From contig NZ_JAPEMM010000001.1 in NCBI RefSeq assembly GCF_026342735.1, positions 5,518,001-5,582,000 of the forward strand: a stretch of DNA of 64,000 nt, in the 5' to 3' direction. The notes beneath the pieces are model-generated. The model made no database searches and was not told the DNA's origin. It saw nothing but the letters and a program-made list of their open reading frames with translations. This DNA is from Streptomyces sp. NBC_00193 (GTDB lineage Bacteria > Actinomycetota > Actinomycetes > Streptomycetales > Streptomycetaceae). A program made the translations under genes and the position numbers. Shown piece by piece: positions 15,835-25,043 of this stretch (positions are counted from its first letter, which is position 1; each line of letters starts with the position of its first letter).

Positions 15835-18216
15835 TCAGCAGGCGCCCTGGTCCTTCCAGACGCCCCACTCGCCGGTGGTGCCGGGCTCCTCGTTCTGCGT
15901 CCACCACTGGGCCTTCCAGTTGCGGCCCTTGTGGGAGACGACCGTTCCGCCCGTGGTCACGCTGCCCGGGACGTACGCCGGGTTGGTGCACGTGCCGCCC
16001 GGAGGCGTGGTGGGAGGCGTGGTCGGCGGGGTCGTCGGAGGCGTGGTGGGCGGGGTGGTCGGGGGAGTCGTCGGCGGGGTGGTGGGCGGCGTGGTGCTGC
16101 CCGGCTGGACCACCGTCGTGCCGCGCGCCAGGTCACCGGCGAGCGCGTACGTCGTGCCGGAGATGTTCACCGTCCAGTTGGAGGGCGTCGAGACCGGCAG
16201 GTAGTAGTTGAAGGCCAGGTCGACCGAGGCGCCCGGGGCGAGCGTCTGCCAGGCCGGGAGCTTCAGCGAGACCCGGTGGAAGTCGCCCTTCAGACCGCCG
16301 ACGTTGCTGCCGGTGTGGTCGCTCTTGATCACCTTGGTGCCGAAGCCCGACTGGTCGGAGGCGTTGGCCGGAGCCGCCGTCGAGTAGTCGAACTGGAACT
16401 CCGTGCCGCCCGGAAGCGTCGCGTTCGTGTTGTTAGTGATCTTGAGCTTCGGGGTGATCGGGTAGTTGGAGTCGCCGAGCTTGAACTCGTTGAACTCCGT
16501 CTTGATGTCCACGGCCTGGGTCGGCAGCGCGGTGTTGGACTTCTTGGCGCCGTACGGGGTGGCCGCCTTGAACTTGTCGTACATCACGGAGGTCAGCGTG
16601 TCGCCGATCTCGTACTGGCCCTTCGCGGCGTTCCAGCCGTAGTCGCCGGCCATCTCCCAGACCATGGTGCCGCCGATGCCGCGGTCGACCACGTAGTCGG
16701 CCTTGGCCGCCACCGACTGCTCGTCCTCCGTGGAGAGGAAGACCTTCTTCTGCGCGTTCCACAGCCACGGGGCGACCAGGTTCGCGTCGTACTTGCGGAC
16801 GTAGGTGCCGGTCAGCGTGGTGTTCGCCGGGAAGCCGTACTTGGTGACGTAGTCGCCGACGATCCCCTTCTCGAGGTTCTTGGCGTGCCACATCGGGTTG
16901 GAACCGGCGGGGGACTCGACCCCGTTGGTGTCCTTGTCGTGCCACAGGTTGTCGATGCCGACCGCGCCGTCGCCGCACTTGGTCAGACCCGCGCCGGCCG
17001 GGCAGGTGGTCGCGGAGGCCTTGCCCCACAGGCCGTCGGTGCCGCCCTGCACGTTCTTGTGGCCGCGGGTGTAGTAGGGCAGGCCGATGTTGATGCGGCC
17101 GGCCGGCATGGAGCCGCGGAAGTAGTGGTAGGCCCAGTCGGTGTTGAGGTAACCGATGCCTCCGTACTGCGAGCTGCCGTAGACGTTGGCGGCCGCCAGC
17201 TCGGCGTCCTTGCCGTCGTCGAAGAGCGAGGCGTTGGGACCGACGTACTCGTTCCAGGCGCCGTGCAGGTCGTAGGACATGATGTTGACGTAGTCCAGAT
17301 ACTTCTGCATCTGGAAGGTCTCCATGCCGCGCAGCAGGTAGCCGGAGGAGGGGGCGGCGACGGTCACCAGGTAGTGCTTGCCGTCGGCGGCGCCGGCCCG
17401 GTCCAGCTTCTCGCGCAGGGTCTTCATCAGGGCGTCGTAGCCCTGGACCAGTCCGGCCCGGCGGGCGTTGGAGAGCTGCCAGTCGAGCGGGTTGCCCGCG
17501 TCCTTCATCGTGGTCGGGTACTCGTAGTCGATGTCGACGCCGTTGAACCCGTACTTGCGGATGAACTCGACCGAGGAGTCCGCGAAGGTGTTGATGCCGG
17601 CCTGGTTGACCGAGCCGTCGGCGTTGGTGGCCATCGAGTAGAAGCCGCCCGACGCGACGCGGTTGCCGTCGTCGCCGAAGTAGCCGCCGGTCTCCGCCCA
17701 GCCGCCGACCGAGATCAGCGTCTTGACGTTCGGGTACTGCTTCTTGAATTTGTTCAGGAGGTTGAAGTTGCCCTTGTAAGGGAGGGCGGGGTCCATCTCG
17801 GCACCCGCGACGCCCGGCCAGGTCATCCCGGTGGCGGAGTTGTTCGCGTTGTCCGAGCCGACCGAGATCTTGTTGTTGCCGTCGACGTGGGCGAAGGCGT
17901 AGTTCAGGTGGGTGACCTTGGACCACGGGATGTTGTGGGGCAGGTAGGCGGGCGTGCCGTCCTTGCCCGTGCGCCAGCCCGTGAAGTAGCCGATGACGCG
18001 GCGCTGGTGGTCGGCGCCCATCTTCTCGCGGCCCTCGGTGTCGTAGACCGAGCAGTACGGGACGTCCACGCCCGCGGTCTTGTACAGACCGTCGGGGCGA
18101 CAGGACTCGTTGTCGGCGGCGTGCGAGACGCCCGCCGAGAGCCCCGCGACCAGCAGCCCGGCGATTGCGGCGCCGGACGTCAGGAGCATGGCCCTCGTCT
18201 TGGTGGGGGACAGCAT
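15835..18216 (-). CDS. Secreted GH18 chitinase with ChiC-type domain, PPTT linker and C-terminal chitin-binding module
   Basis: A 793-residue exported chitinase. Residues 1-34 form a signal peptide ending SHA before ADNES. The GH18 barrel follows, with the SVGGW strand and the catalytic motif FNGVDIDYEYP near residue 225 (acid/base Glu; the usual first Asp is Asn here). Then comes a beta-rich domain resembling the chitinase C domain, a linker of about eight TPPT repeats, and a C-terminal CBM5/12 module with paired Trp (NWKAQWWTQNEEPG). AGGAGG precedes the ATG at 18216. The promoter has the direct repeats known from Streptomyces chitinase genes, so control by DasR and chitin oligomers is likely. 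Confidence 0.95.
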   Translation of the reverse strand: MLSPTKTRAMLLTSGAAIAGLLVAGLSAGVSHAADNESCRPDGLYKTAGVDVPYCSVYDTEGREKMGADHQRRVIGYFTGWRTGKDGTPAYLPHNIPWSKVTHLNYAFAHVDGNNKISVGSDNANNSATGMTWPGVAGAEMDPALPYKGNFNLLNKFKKQYPNVKTLISVGGWAETGGYFGDDGNRVASGGFYSMATNADGSVNQAGINTFADSSVEFIRKYGFNGVDIDYEYPTTMKDAGNPLDWQLSNARRAGLVQGYDALMKTLREKLDRAGAADGKHYLVTVAAPSSGYLLRGMETFQMQKYLDYVNIMSYDLHGAWNEYVGPNASLFDDGKDAELAAANVYGSSQYGGIGYLNTDWAYHYFRGSMPAGRINIGLPYYTRGHKNVQGGTDGLWGKASATTCPAGAGLTKCGDGAVGIDNLWHDKDTNGVESPAGSNPMWHAKNLEKGIVGDYVTKYGFPANTTLTGTYVRKYDANLVAPWLWNAQKKVFLSTEDEQSVAAKADYVVDRGIGGTMVWEMAGDYGWNAAKGQYEIGDTLTSVMYDKFKAATPYGAKKSNTALPTQAVDIKTEFNEFKLGDSNYPITPKLKITNNTNATLPGGTEFQFDYSTAAPANASDQSGFGTKVIKSDHTGSNVGGLKGDFHRVSLKLPAWQTLAPGASVDLAFNYYLPVSTPSNWTVNISGTTYALAGDLARGTTVVQPGSTTPPTTPPTTPPTTPPTTPPTTPPTTPPTTPPGGTCTNPAYVPGSVTTGGTVVSHKGRNWKAQWWTQNEEPGTTGEWGVWKDQGAC

Positions 18217-18328
18217 TGTGCCTCCTGGGGAGGGGAGGATGGCAGGACACAACAGGCTGAAACGTGGTGCGTGTTGGCCCGTGACGTGCGCACATCTGAC
18301 GGGCTGTCTCCCGGGGAAGATGAAGGGA

Positions 18329-18370
18329 ACGTTAAGAGGACTAGACCAACCCGTCAATAGGTCTGGACCA
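18329..18370 (-). promoter_or_regulatory. Chitinase promoter with DasR-type direct repeats
   Basis: On the minus strand a -35 box TTGACG (18352-18357) is 17 bases from a -10 box TAACGT (18329-18334). Two 12-bp repeats flank or fill it: TGGTCCAGACCT (18359-18370) just upstream of the -35 and TGGTCTAGTCCT (18337-18348) in the spacer. These match the direct repeats described in Streptomyces chitinase promoters, which overlap DasR binding sites, so GlcNAc-responsive repression is expected. Confidence 0.88.
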
Positions 18371-18572
18371 AAGTGCGCGATCCGGCAAGGCCCGGCGCGC
18401 GTTCCGCCAGGGCTCGCACCCCTCCGTACGCGCGGCTGTACAGAGAGGAGCGAATCGGCCGAACGGCGCAATCGGGGCGCTCAAGAGTGGCCGAATGTGT
18501 GACCCAGGCCACATTGACTCACCTGTATGGCCGCCGATCACCCGTGGCACACTGGCTTCAGTACCAGTAGCA

Positions 18573-18699
18573 GCGCACTCCGGGGTCGGTGTAATTCCGA
18601 ACCGGCGGTTATAGTCCGCGACCCGTCCGCAGCCAGCGGCCGGTTGACCAGGTGAAATTCCTGGACCGACGGTTAAAGTCCGGATGGGAGGCAGTGCGC
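18573..18699 (+). ncRNA. FMN riboswitch (RFN element)
   Basis: The conserved RFN pattern is present: GGGGTCGGTGTAATTCCGA near 18582, CCGGCGGTTATAGTCCGCGACCC near 18602, AGGTGAAATTCCTGGACCGA near 18651, and GACGGTTAAAGTCCGGATGG near 18668. The closing stem pairs GCGCAC (18573-18578) with GTGCGC (18694-18699). It sits 171 bases before ribD and would shut down the riboflavin operon when FMN is plentiful. Confidence 0.96.
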
Positions 18700-18738
18700 G
18701 GCGGGCCAGTCACCGGTACGCCGCCGTCGGCGGTCCAC

Positions 18739-18762
18739 CGGCACATCCCTCGGGACGTGCCG
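18739..18762 (+). promoter_or_regulatory. Hairpin in the riboswitch expression platform
   Basis: CGGCAC (18739-18744) pairs with GTGCCG (18757-18762), and TCCC pairs with GGGA inside. This gives a near-continuous hairpin 40 bases after the aptamer. It could be the terminator or part of the switch that the aptamer controls; it has no T-run. Confidence 0.5.
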
Positions 18763-18870
18763 TCGAACGGACCGTGTTTCCGGCCTCGGCGTCCCCGCGT
18801 GTGCTACCCGCTTCATCTGTCGTATCCCGACAGGCCCCGGAGTCCGTGCCCGATGAGGCAGGAGGACCCG

Positions 18871-20010
18871 GTGGCGACACACGCCGCGCACGCAGCACCC
18901 GACGCGGGCACCCGCGCCATGCGCCGAGCCATCGAGCTCGCCGCCCGCGGACTCGGCTCCACCAGCCCCAACCCCGTCGTCGGCTGCGTCATCACCGACG
19001 CCTCCGGCGCCGTCGTGGGCGAAGGCTGGCACGAGCGGGCCGGCGGCCCGCACGCCGAGATCCACGCCCTGAACGCGGCAGGCGCGGCAGCCCGCGGCGG
19101 CACCGCCTACGTCACCCTCGAACCCTGCAACCACACCGGCCGTACGGGACCCTGCGCGCAGGCGCTCATCGCCGCCGGGATCACCCGCGTGGTCTACGCG
19201 GTCTCCGACCCGAACCCGCAGGCCAGCGGGGGCGGCGCCACCCTGCGCGCCGCCGGGATCGACACCTCGGCCGGACTGCTCCGCGAGGAGGCCGAGGCGG
19301 GCAACGCCGCCTGGCTGACCTCCGTGCGCCTGGGCCGCCCGTACATCCTGTGGAAGTACGCCGCGACCCTCGACGGCCGCATCGCGGCCGCCGACGGCAC
19401 CAGCCGCTGGATCAGCTCCCCCGAGTCCCGCGCCGACGTCCACCGGCTGCGCGCCGAGTCCGACGCCGTCGTCGTCGGCTCCGGCACCCTGCGCGCCGAC
19501 GACCCGCACCTCGCCGTACGGGGGATCGACGGCTTCACCGCCGCCGACCAGCCGCTGCGCGTGGTCCTGGACACCCACGCCACGATCCGGCCCACCGCCC
19601 GGGTCCTGGACGAGGCCGCTCCCACCCTGATCGCCGTCGCCGAGGACGCCGACACCCGCCACCTCGCCGGAGTGGAGCTGGCCCGGCTCCCGTACGACAA
19701 GTACGGGATCTCCGTGGACGCCCTGCTGCGCGAGCTGTACGGACGCGGCATCCGCTCCGTCCTCCTCGAAGGCGGCCCGACCCTGGCCGGCGCCTTCATC
19801 GCCGCCGGGGCCGTCGACAAGGTCGTCGGCTACCTCGCCCCCGTCCTCCTCGGCGCGGGCCCCCTCGCCCTCGCCGACGCCGGCATCGGCACCCTCGCCG
19901 ACGCGCTCCGGCTCCGGATCACCGAAACCGTCCGCATCGGCACGGACATCCGCGTCACCGCCGTCCCCGCGTCGGCCCCCACCGCCCCCACAGCCCTCAA
20001 GGAGCACTGA
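18871..20010 (+). CDS. ribD: RibD, bifunctional pyrimidine deaminase/reductase
   Basis: A 379-residue riboflavin enzyme. The N-terminal deaminase has the zinc motifs HAEIHAL and PCNHTGRTGPC near residues 70-100; the C-terminal reductase has LWKYAATLDGRIAA, SDAVVVGSGTLRADDP and VLLEGGPTLAGAF. It deaminates and reduces the first pyrimidine intermediates. GTG at 18871 is chosen because AGGAGG lies six bases before it; an ATG at 18853 overlaps that site. First gene of the FMN-riboswitch-controlled operon, abutting ribE without a gap. Confidence 0.95.
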   Translation: MATHAAHAAPDAGTRAMRRAIELAARGLGSTSPNPVVGCVITDASGAVVGEGWHERAGGPHAEIHALNAAGAAARGGTAYVTLEPCNHTGRTGPCAQALIAAGITRVVYAVSDPNPQASGGGATLRAAGIDTSAGLLREEAEAGNAAWLTSVRLGRPYILWKYAATLDGRIAAADGTSRWISSPESRADVHRLRAESDAVVVGSGTLRADDPHLAVRGIDGFTAADQPLRVVLDTHATIRPTARVLDEAAPTLIAVAEDADTRHLAGVELARLPYDKYGISVDALLRELYGRGIRSVLLEGGPTLAGAFIAAGAVDKVVGYLAPVLLGAGPLALADAGIGTLADALRLRITETVRIGTDIRVTAVPASAPTAPTALKEH

Positions 20011-20637
20011 GTGTTCACCGGAATCGTCGAAGAACTGGGCGAGGTCGTCGCCGTCGAGGAGCTCGCCGAAGCCTCCCGCTTCCGCCTGCGCGGCCCGGTC
20101 GTCACCGAGGACGCCAAGCACGGCGACTCCATCGCCGTGAACGGCGTCTGCCTGACGGTCGTGGAGACCGGTGACGGCGAGTTCACCGCCGACGTCATGC
20201 AGGAGACCCTGAACCGCTCCAGCCTCGGCGCCCTCACCCAGGGCTCCCGGGTCAACCTGGAGCGCCCCATGGCGCTCGGCGGACGGCTCGGCGGCCACCT
20301 GGTCCAGGGGCACGTGGACGGAACCGGCGAGATCATCTCGCGGACCCCCTCCGAGCACTGGGAGATCGTCAAGGTCGCCCTCCCGGAGAACCTCTCCCGC
20401 TACGTCGTCGAGAAGGGCTCCATCACGGTCGACGGCGTCAGCCTCACCGTGGTCGAGGCCGCGGCCGACTGGTTCACCATCAGCCTCATCCCCACCACCC
20501 TCGCGCTGACCACCCTGGGCATCAAGAAGCCCGGCGACCCGGTCAACCTCGAGGTCGACGTCCTGGCGAAGTACGTGGAGCGGCTGCTGGCCGCCGGCGT
20601 CGACCCCCTGCACCACCGTACGGGGGAGTCGCAGTGA
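20011..20637 (+). CDS. ribE: Riboflavin synthase alpha subunit
   Basis: A 208-residue riboflavin synthase. It begins MFTGIVEELGEV and has two lumazine-binding barrels with the paired motifs AVNGVCLTVV (about residue 45) and VDGVSLTVV (about 142), plus GGHLVQGHVDGTGEI between them. It dismutates two 6,7-dimethyl-8-ribityllumazine molecules to riboflavin. The GTG start immediately follows the ribD stop, and its own stop overlaps the next start (GTGA), so translation is coupled. Confidence 0.96.
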   Translation: MFTGIVEELGEVVAVEELAEASRFRLRGPVVTEDAKHGDSIAVNGVCLTVVETGDGEFTADVMQETLNRSSLGALTQGSRVNLERPMALGGRLGGHLVQGHVDGTGEIISRTPSEHWEIVKVALPENLSRYVVEKGSITVDGVSLTVVEAAADWFTISLIPTTLALTTLGIKKPGDPVNLEVDVLAKYVERLLAAGVDPLHHRTGESQ

Positions 20638-21287
20638 GCGCCCTGACCTGGCTCAACACCGAGGCCTTCGAGGTCTTCGACCAGAAGGTCATCTGGTCCG
20701 ACATGATCGGCAACCTGATCGGCCTGGGCGCCCTCGCGCTCGGCTGGCGGCGCTCCATATGGACCTGGCCCGCCCAGCTCCTCTCCGGCCTGATCCTCGT
20801 CGGCGCCTACGCCTCCGCCCATCTCGCGGGCGGGGTCGGCAAGCAGCTCCTCGTCATCGGCGTGGCCGCGTGGGGCTGGCGCGCCTGGCAGCGCGGCAAG
20901 CAGGACGCCCAGGACGGCTCCATCGCCGTCCGCACCGCCTCCTGGAAGGAGCGCGGGCTCCTGCTGGCCGGCGCGGCCGCCGGGACCCTGGCCGTCGGCG
21001 GACTGTTCACCCTCTACCCGAGCCTGTCGTGGAGCCCGTGGGCCGACGCCTACATCTTCGTCGGCACCATCGTCGCGATGGTCGCCCAGGCCCGCGGCCT
21101 GGTCGAGTTCTGGTTCGCCTGGCTCCTCGTCGACCTGGTCGGCGTCCCCCTCGCCTTCAACAGCGGACTGGCCTTCTCCGGCCTCGTCTACGTCGTCTAC
21201 TTCGCCCTCGTCGTCTGGGGCGCCTACGACTGGTACCAGCGTTCGCGCACCACCACCGCCCCGGCTCTGGAAGGAGCAACGGCATGA
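20634..21287 (+). CDS. ribM: RibM/PnuC-type riboflavin transporter
   Basis: A 217-residue membrane protein of the PnuC fold with about seven helices and the motif RRSIWTWPAQLLSGLILVGAY near residue 40. PnuC itself takes up nicotinamide riboside, but PnuC-like proteins inside riboflavin operons of actinobacteria (RibM) facilitate riboflavin uptake. Location between ribE and ribBA, behind an FMN riboswitch, favours RibM. GTG start overlaps the ribE stop by four bases, and its stop overlaps the ribBA start by ATGA. Confidence 0.88.
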   Translation: MSALTWLNTEAFEVFDQKVIWSDMIGNLIGLGALALGWRRSIWTWPAQLLSGLILVGAYASAHLAGGVGKQLLVIGVAAWGWRAWQRGKQDAQDGSIAVRTASWKERGLLLAGAAAGTLAVGGLFTLYPSLSWSPWADAYIFVGTIVAMVAQARGLVEFWFAWLLVDLVGVPLAFNSGLAFSGLVYVVYFALVVWGAYDWYQRSRTTTAPALEGATA

Positions 21288-22588
21288 TCACCCCGAACCC
21301 CGTCCTGAAGCCCGTGCCCGACGTCGAGCGCGAAGAGGTCTTCCGCCTCGACCCCGTCGAGCAGGCCATCCGCGACATCGCGGCCGGCCGTCCCGTGGTC
21401 GTCGTCGACGACGAGGACCGCGAGAACGAGGGCGACCTCGTCATCGCGGCCGAGAAGGCCACCCCCGAGATCATCGCGTTCATGATGAGCGAGTGCCGCG
21501 GCCTGATCTGCGCCCCGATGGAGGGCGACGAGCTGGAGCGCCTCGAACTCCCGCAGATGGTCCAGCACAACACCGAGTCGATGCAGACCGCCTTCACCGT
21601 GTCGGTCGACGCGAGCGGCGCCCACGGCGTCACCACCGGCATCTCCGCCGCCGACCGCGCCACCACCCTGCGGCTGCTGGCCGACGGGGTCTCGGGCCCC
21701 GCCGACTTCGTCCGCCCCGGGCACATCTTCCCGCTGCGCGCCAAGCCCGGCGGCGTCCTGGTCCGCAACGGTCACACCGAGGCCGCCGTCGACCTCGCCC
21801 GCCTCGCGGGCCTGCGTCCGGCCGGCGCCATCGTGGAGATCGCCGGCGAGGACGGCGTGATGCTGCGGCTGCCCGAGCTGATCCCCTTCGCCCGCAAGCA
21901 CGGCCTGACGATCATCTCCATCGAGGACCTGATCGCCTACCGCCGCTCCGCCGAGCCGACCGTGCGCCGCGAGGCCCAGGTCAGCCTGCCGACCGCCTTC
22001 GGCCACTTCACCGCGTACGGGTTCCGCTCCACCGTCGACGGCGTCGAGCACGTCGCCCTCGTCCACGGCGAGATCGGCGACGGCGAGGACGTCCTGGTCC
22101 GCATGCACTCCGAGTGCCTGACCGGCGACATCTTCCAGTCGCAGCGCTGCGACTGCGGCCCCCAGCTGCACACCGCCATGGAGCGGGTCCAGGCGGCCGG
22201 CCGCGGCGTGATCGTCTACCTGCGCGGACACGAGGGCCGCGGCATCGGCCTGCTGTCCAAGCTGCGCGCCTACGAGCTCCAGGAGCGCGGCCGCGACACC
22301 CTCGACGCCAACCTCGAACTGGGTCTGCCGGCCGACGCCCGCGACTACGGGGCCGGCGCCCAGATGCTCGCCGACCTCGGCGTCCACAGCGTCCGGCTGC
22401 TGACCAACAACCCCGAGAAGGCGGAAGCCCTCATCAGCCACGGCATCAAGGTTTCCGACCGGGAGCCGATGCCCATGGAGGCGGGCGAGCACAATCTGCG
22501 CTACCTCCGCACCAAGCGGGACCGGATGGGACACGACCTGCCCTGGCTCGAAGGGGCCGTGACCACGTCCGCCTGCGGCAACCAGTAG
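21284..22588 (+). CDS. ribBA: RibBA, DHBP synthase / GTP cyclohydrolase II
   Basis: A 434-residue bifunctional enzyme. The N-terminal half makes 3,4-dihydroxy-2-butanone 4-phosphate (DDEDRENEGDL acidic loop near residue 42, ATGIS-type and HTEAAVDLARLAG segments). The C-terminal half opens the GTP ring and has the zinc site HSECLTGDIFQSQRCDCGPQL near residue 275, then RGHEGRGIGL. Both halves keep their key residues. Start ATG at 21284 overlaps the ribM stop. Confidence 0.96.
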   Translation: MITPNPVLKPVPDVEREEVFRLDPVEQAIRDIAAGRPVVVVDDEDRENEGDLVIAAEKATPEIIAFMMSECRGLICAPMEGDELERLELPQMVQHNTESMQTAFTVSVDASGAHGVTTGISAADRATTLRLLADGVSGPADFVRPGHIFPLRAKPGGVLVRNGHTEAAVDLARLAGLRPAGAIVEIAGEDGVMLRLPELIPFARKHGLTIISIEDLIAYRRSAEPTVRREAQVSLPTAFGHFTAYGFRSTVDGVEHVALVHGEIGDGEDVLVRMHSECLTGDIFQSQRCDCGPQLHTAMERVQAAGRGVIVYLRGHEGRGIGLLSKLRAYELQERGRDTLDANLELGLPADARDYGAGAQMLADLGVHSVRLLTNNPEKAEALISHGIKVSDREPMPMEAGEHNLRYLRTKRDRMGHDLPWLEGAVTTSACGNQ

Positions 22589-22677
22589 CCGGTAGCCGGT
22601 ACACCGGTAGCACCATCCCCGAGCACCACCCCACACCACATCACCACACCACACGAATCGCACCGAGGAGCAGAGCT

Positions 22678-23175
22678 GTGAGCGGCAAGGGCGCACCCGA
22701 ACTGAGCGTGAAGAACTGCGGAGACCTGCGTGTCGCAGTGATCGCGGCCCAGTGGCACGAGAAGGTCATGGACGGCCTGGTGGACGGCGCCCTGCGGGCC
22801 CTGCACGAGCTGGGGATCGACGAGCCCACCCTGCTGCGCGTCCCGGGCAGCTTCGAGCTCCCGGTCGTGGCGAAGGTACTGGCAGGTCGCGGTTACGATG
22901 CCATCGTCGCCCTCGGCGTGGTCATCCGCGGCGGCACCCCGCACTTCGACTACGTCTGCCAGGGCGTCACCCAGGGCCTGGTACAGGTGTCGATCGACAC
23001 CGGAGTCCCCGTCGGCTTCGGCGTGCTGACCTGCGACAACGACGAGCAGGCGCTGGACCGCGCCGGACTCGAGGGGTCGAACGAGGACAAGGGGCACGAA
23101 GCGGTCACCGCCGCCGTCTCCACCGCCATGACCCTGCGGACCGTCAGCGAACCCTGGCGCCAGTCCAAGGGGTGA
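22678..23175 (+). CDS. ribH: Lumazine synthase
   Basis: A 165-residue 6,7-dimethyl-8-ribityllumazine synthase. Motifs include RVAVIAAQWHEKVMDGLVDGA at the N-terminus, VPGSFELPVVAKVLA near residue 55, and ALGVVIRGGTPHFDYVC near residue 80. It condenses the RibBA and RibD products before RibE. GTG at 22678 follows a GAGGAG site. The 89-base gap after ribBA contains simple CCGGTA and CACACC-type repeats but no terminator, so it is probably still in the operon. Confidence 0.96.
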   Translation: MSGKGAPELSVKNCGDLRVAVIAAQWHEKVMDGLVDGALRALHELGIDEPTLLRVPGSFELPVVAKVLAGRGYDAIVALGVVIRGGTPHFDYVCQGVTQGLVQVSIDTGVPVGFGVLTCDNDEQALDRAGLEGSNEDKGHEAVTAAVSTAMTLRTVSEPWRQSKG

Positions 23176-23221
23176 ACCCAGGCGCTGGGGCACCGGGGTG
23201 AGCCCGTACCCTAGGGACATC

Positions 23222-23503
23222 ATGGCGAACACACCCTCCAAGAGTTTCGAAGAGCTCTTCACCGAGCTCCAGCTCAAGGCCGCCAACGGCGACCCCAGCA
23301 CCTCCCGTACCGCCGAGCTGGTCGGCAAGGGCGTCCATGCCATCGGCAAGAAGGTCGTCGAGGAGGCCGCCGAGGTCTGGATGGCCGCCGAGTACGAGAG
23401 CAAGGAAGCCGCTGCCGAGGAAATCTCCCAGCTGCTCTACCACGTCCAGGTGATGATGGTGGCGCGCGGGATCTCCCTCGACGACGTCTACGCGCACCTC
23501 TAG
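23222..23503 (+). CDS. hisE: Phosphoribosyl-ATP diphosphatase
   Basis: A 93-residue HisE. KSFEELFTELQ at the N-terminus and the metal-binding helix GKKVVEEAAEVWMAAEYE (EExxE pattern) are diagnostic. It hydrolyses phosphoribosyl-ATP in histidine synthesis. Start ATG at 23222 has AGGGA five bases upstream and also a TACCCT -10-like box nine bases upstream, so it may have its own promoter. It is 114 bases before hisG. Confidence 0.95.
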   Translation: MANTPSKSFEELFTELQLKAANGDPSTSRTAELVGKGVHAIGKKVVEEAAEVWMAAEYESKEAAAEEISQLLYHVQVMMVARGISLDDVYAHL

Positions 23504-23617
23504 GCCGCAGTCCCCAGCAGTTCCGCGCGGGCCCCGGCACACCCTGCCGGGGCGTCCGCGCGCCCGGTACCCGTACACCAGCACACCCTTTCGCACCTAC
23601 GCACCAAAGGAAGCCCC

Positions 23618-24466
23618 ATGCTGCGCATCGCCGTCCCCAACAAGGGTTCTCTCTCCGGACCGGCGTCGGCGATGCTCCATGAGGCCGGCTACCGGATGCG
23701 CAAGGAGTCCAAGGAGCTCGTGGTCGTCGACCCCGAGAACGAGGTGGAGTTCTTCTACCTCCGCCCCAAGGACATCGCGATCTACGTGTCCTCCGGCAAG
23801 CTCGACATCGGCATCACCGGCCGCGACCTGCTGCTCGACTCCGGCGCCAGCGCCGAGGAGATCCTGCCGCTGAACTTCGGCCGCTCCACCTTCCGCTACG
23901 CCACCATCCCCGGCACCGCGAAGGGCCCCGAGGACTTCCACGGGATGACCATCGCGACCTCGTACGAGGGAATCGTCGCGAAGCACCTCGCCGACAAGGG
24001 CATCGAAGCCTCCGTCGTCCACCTCGACGGCGCGGTCGAGACCGCCATCCAGCTCGGCGTCGCCCAGATCATCGCCGACGTCGTCGAGACCGGCACCAGC
24101 CTGCGCAACGCCGGACTGGAGGTCATCGGCGAGCCGATCATGACCTCCGAGGCCGTCGTCATCCGCGGCAACGGCACCGACCCCGAGGACCCCCGGGCCC
24201 AGCAGTTCCTGCGCCGCCTCCAGGGCGTCCTGGTCGCCCGCAGCTACGTGATGATGGACTACGACTGCCGCGCCGAGCACCTGGAGCGCGCGGTCGCCCT
24301 CACCCCGGGCCTGGAGTCGCCGACCGTCTCCCCGCTGCACAACGAGGGCTGGGTCGCCGTCCGCGCCATGGTCCCCGCCAAGGAGGCCCAGCGGATCATG
24401 GACGACCTGTACGAGCTCGGCGCGCGCGCGATCCTCACCACCTCGATCCACGCCTGCCGCCTCTGA
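23618..24466 (+). CDS. hisG: ATP phosphoribosyltransferase, long form
   Basis: A 282-residue HisG. The start MLRIAVPNKGSLSGPA and the GKLDIGITGRDLLLD segment near residue 60 belong to the PRPP-transferase domain; the C-terminal 75 residues (PTVSPLHNEGWVAVRAMVP onward) are the ACT-like regulatory domain of the long, histidine-inhibited form. It catalyses the first step of histidine synthesis. hisE-hisG pairing is usual in actinobacteria. Confidence 0.96.
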   Translation: MLRIAVPNKGSLSGPASAMLHEAGYRMRKESKELVVVDPENEVEFFYLRPKDIAIYVSSGKLDIGITGRDLLLDSGASAEEILPLNFGRSTFRYATIPGTAKGPEDFHGMTIATSYEGIVAKHLADKGIEASVVHLDGAVETAIQLGVAQIIADVVETGTSLRNAGLEVIGEPIMTSEAVVIRGNGTDPEDPRAQQFLRRLQGVLVARSYVMMDYDCRAEHLERAVALTPGLESPTVSPLHNEGWVAVRAMVPAKEAQRIMDDLYELGARAILTTSIHACRL

Positions 24467-24550
24467 CGCGTACGACGGCACCCCGCCGCACGGCCGCATC
24501 CCTCACCATCGGGCTCATCACCCGGCACCACCCGAAGGCACCTGACGAAC

Positions 24551-25015
24551 ATGGCCGACGCCACCGCCCAGCCCGCACCGCCCGCCCTGCCGGTCACCTT
24601 CCGGCCGACCCGCACCCGGGTCGTCCTGCTGGGCGTGGGCGCCGCCATGTTCCTCACCATCACGACGATCGCCCTGATGCTGGAGCGCCTGCAGCCCGGC
24701 GAGCGGATCAGCTTCGTCTTCGTCGCCGTCCTGCTGTCCTCCGTCCTCGTCCTGCTCAGCCGCCCCAAGGTGGTCGCCGACGAGACCGGGGTCACGGTCG
24801 TCAACCTCACCACCACCCGCCGCCTGGAGTGGGCGCAGATCCTGCGCGTCAACCTCCGCCCCGGCGACGCCTGGGTGTTCCTCGACCTGAGCGACGGCAC
24901 CAGCCTGCCCGCCCTGGGCATCCAGCCCGGGGTCGCCAAGGCCCAGGCGATCGCCGACGCCCGCGCCCTGCGCGCCCTGGCCGAAGCCCACGGAACCGGC
25001 TCAAAGAACGACTGA
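24551..25015 (+). CDS. PH-domain membrane protein
   Basis: A 154-residue protein with two closely spaced membrane helices (residues 25-70) followed by a bacterial PH-like domain, VVADETGVTVVNLTTTRRLEWAQILRVNL onward. This matches the small PH-domain proteins that follow hisG in many actinobacteria. Function is unknown; a lipid- or protein-binding adaptor is possible. It begins 84 bases after hisG and may be co-transcribed. Confidence 0.82.
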   Translation: MADATAQPAPPALPVTFRPTRTRVVLLGVGAAMFLTITTIALMLERLQPGERISFVFVAVLLSSVLVLLSRPKVVADETGVTVVNLTTTRRLEWAQILRVNLRPGDAWVFLDLSDGTSLPALGIQPGVAKAQAIADARALRALAEAHGTGSKND

Positions 25016-25043
25016 GCCCGGCCGACCTCGTCGCTGCGTCCCA

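Noticed and set aside
16010..16100. Possible CRISPR-like or VNTR array inside the chitinase
   Set aside because: It encodes the TPPT linker between domains of the enzyme and has no spacers.
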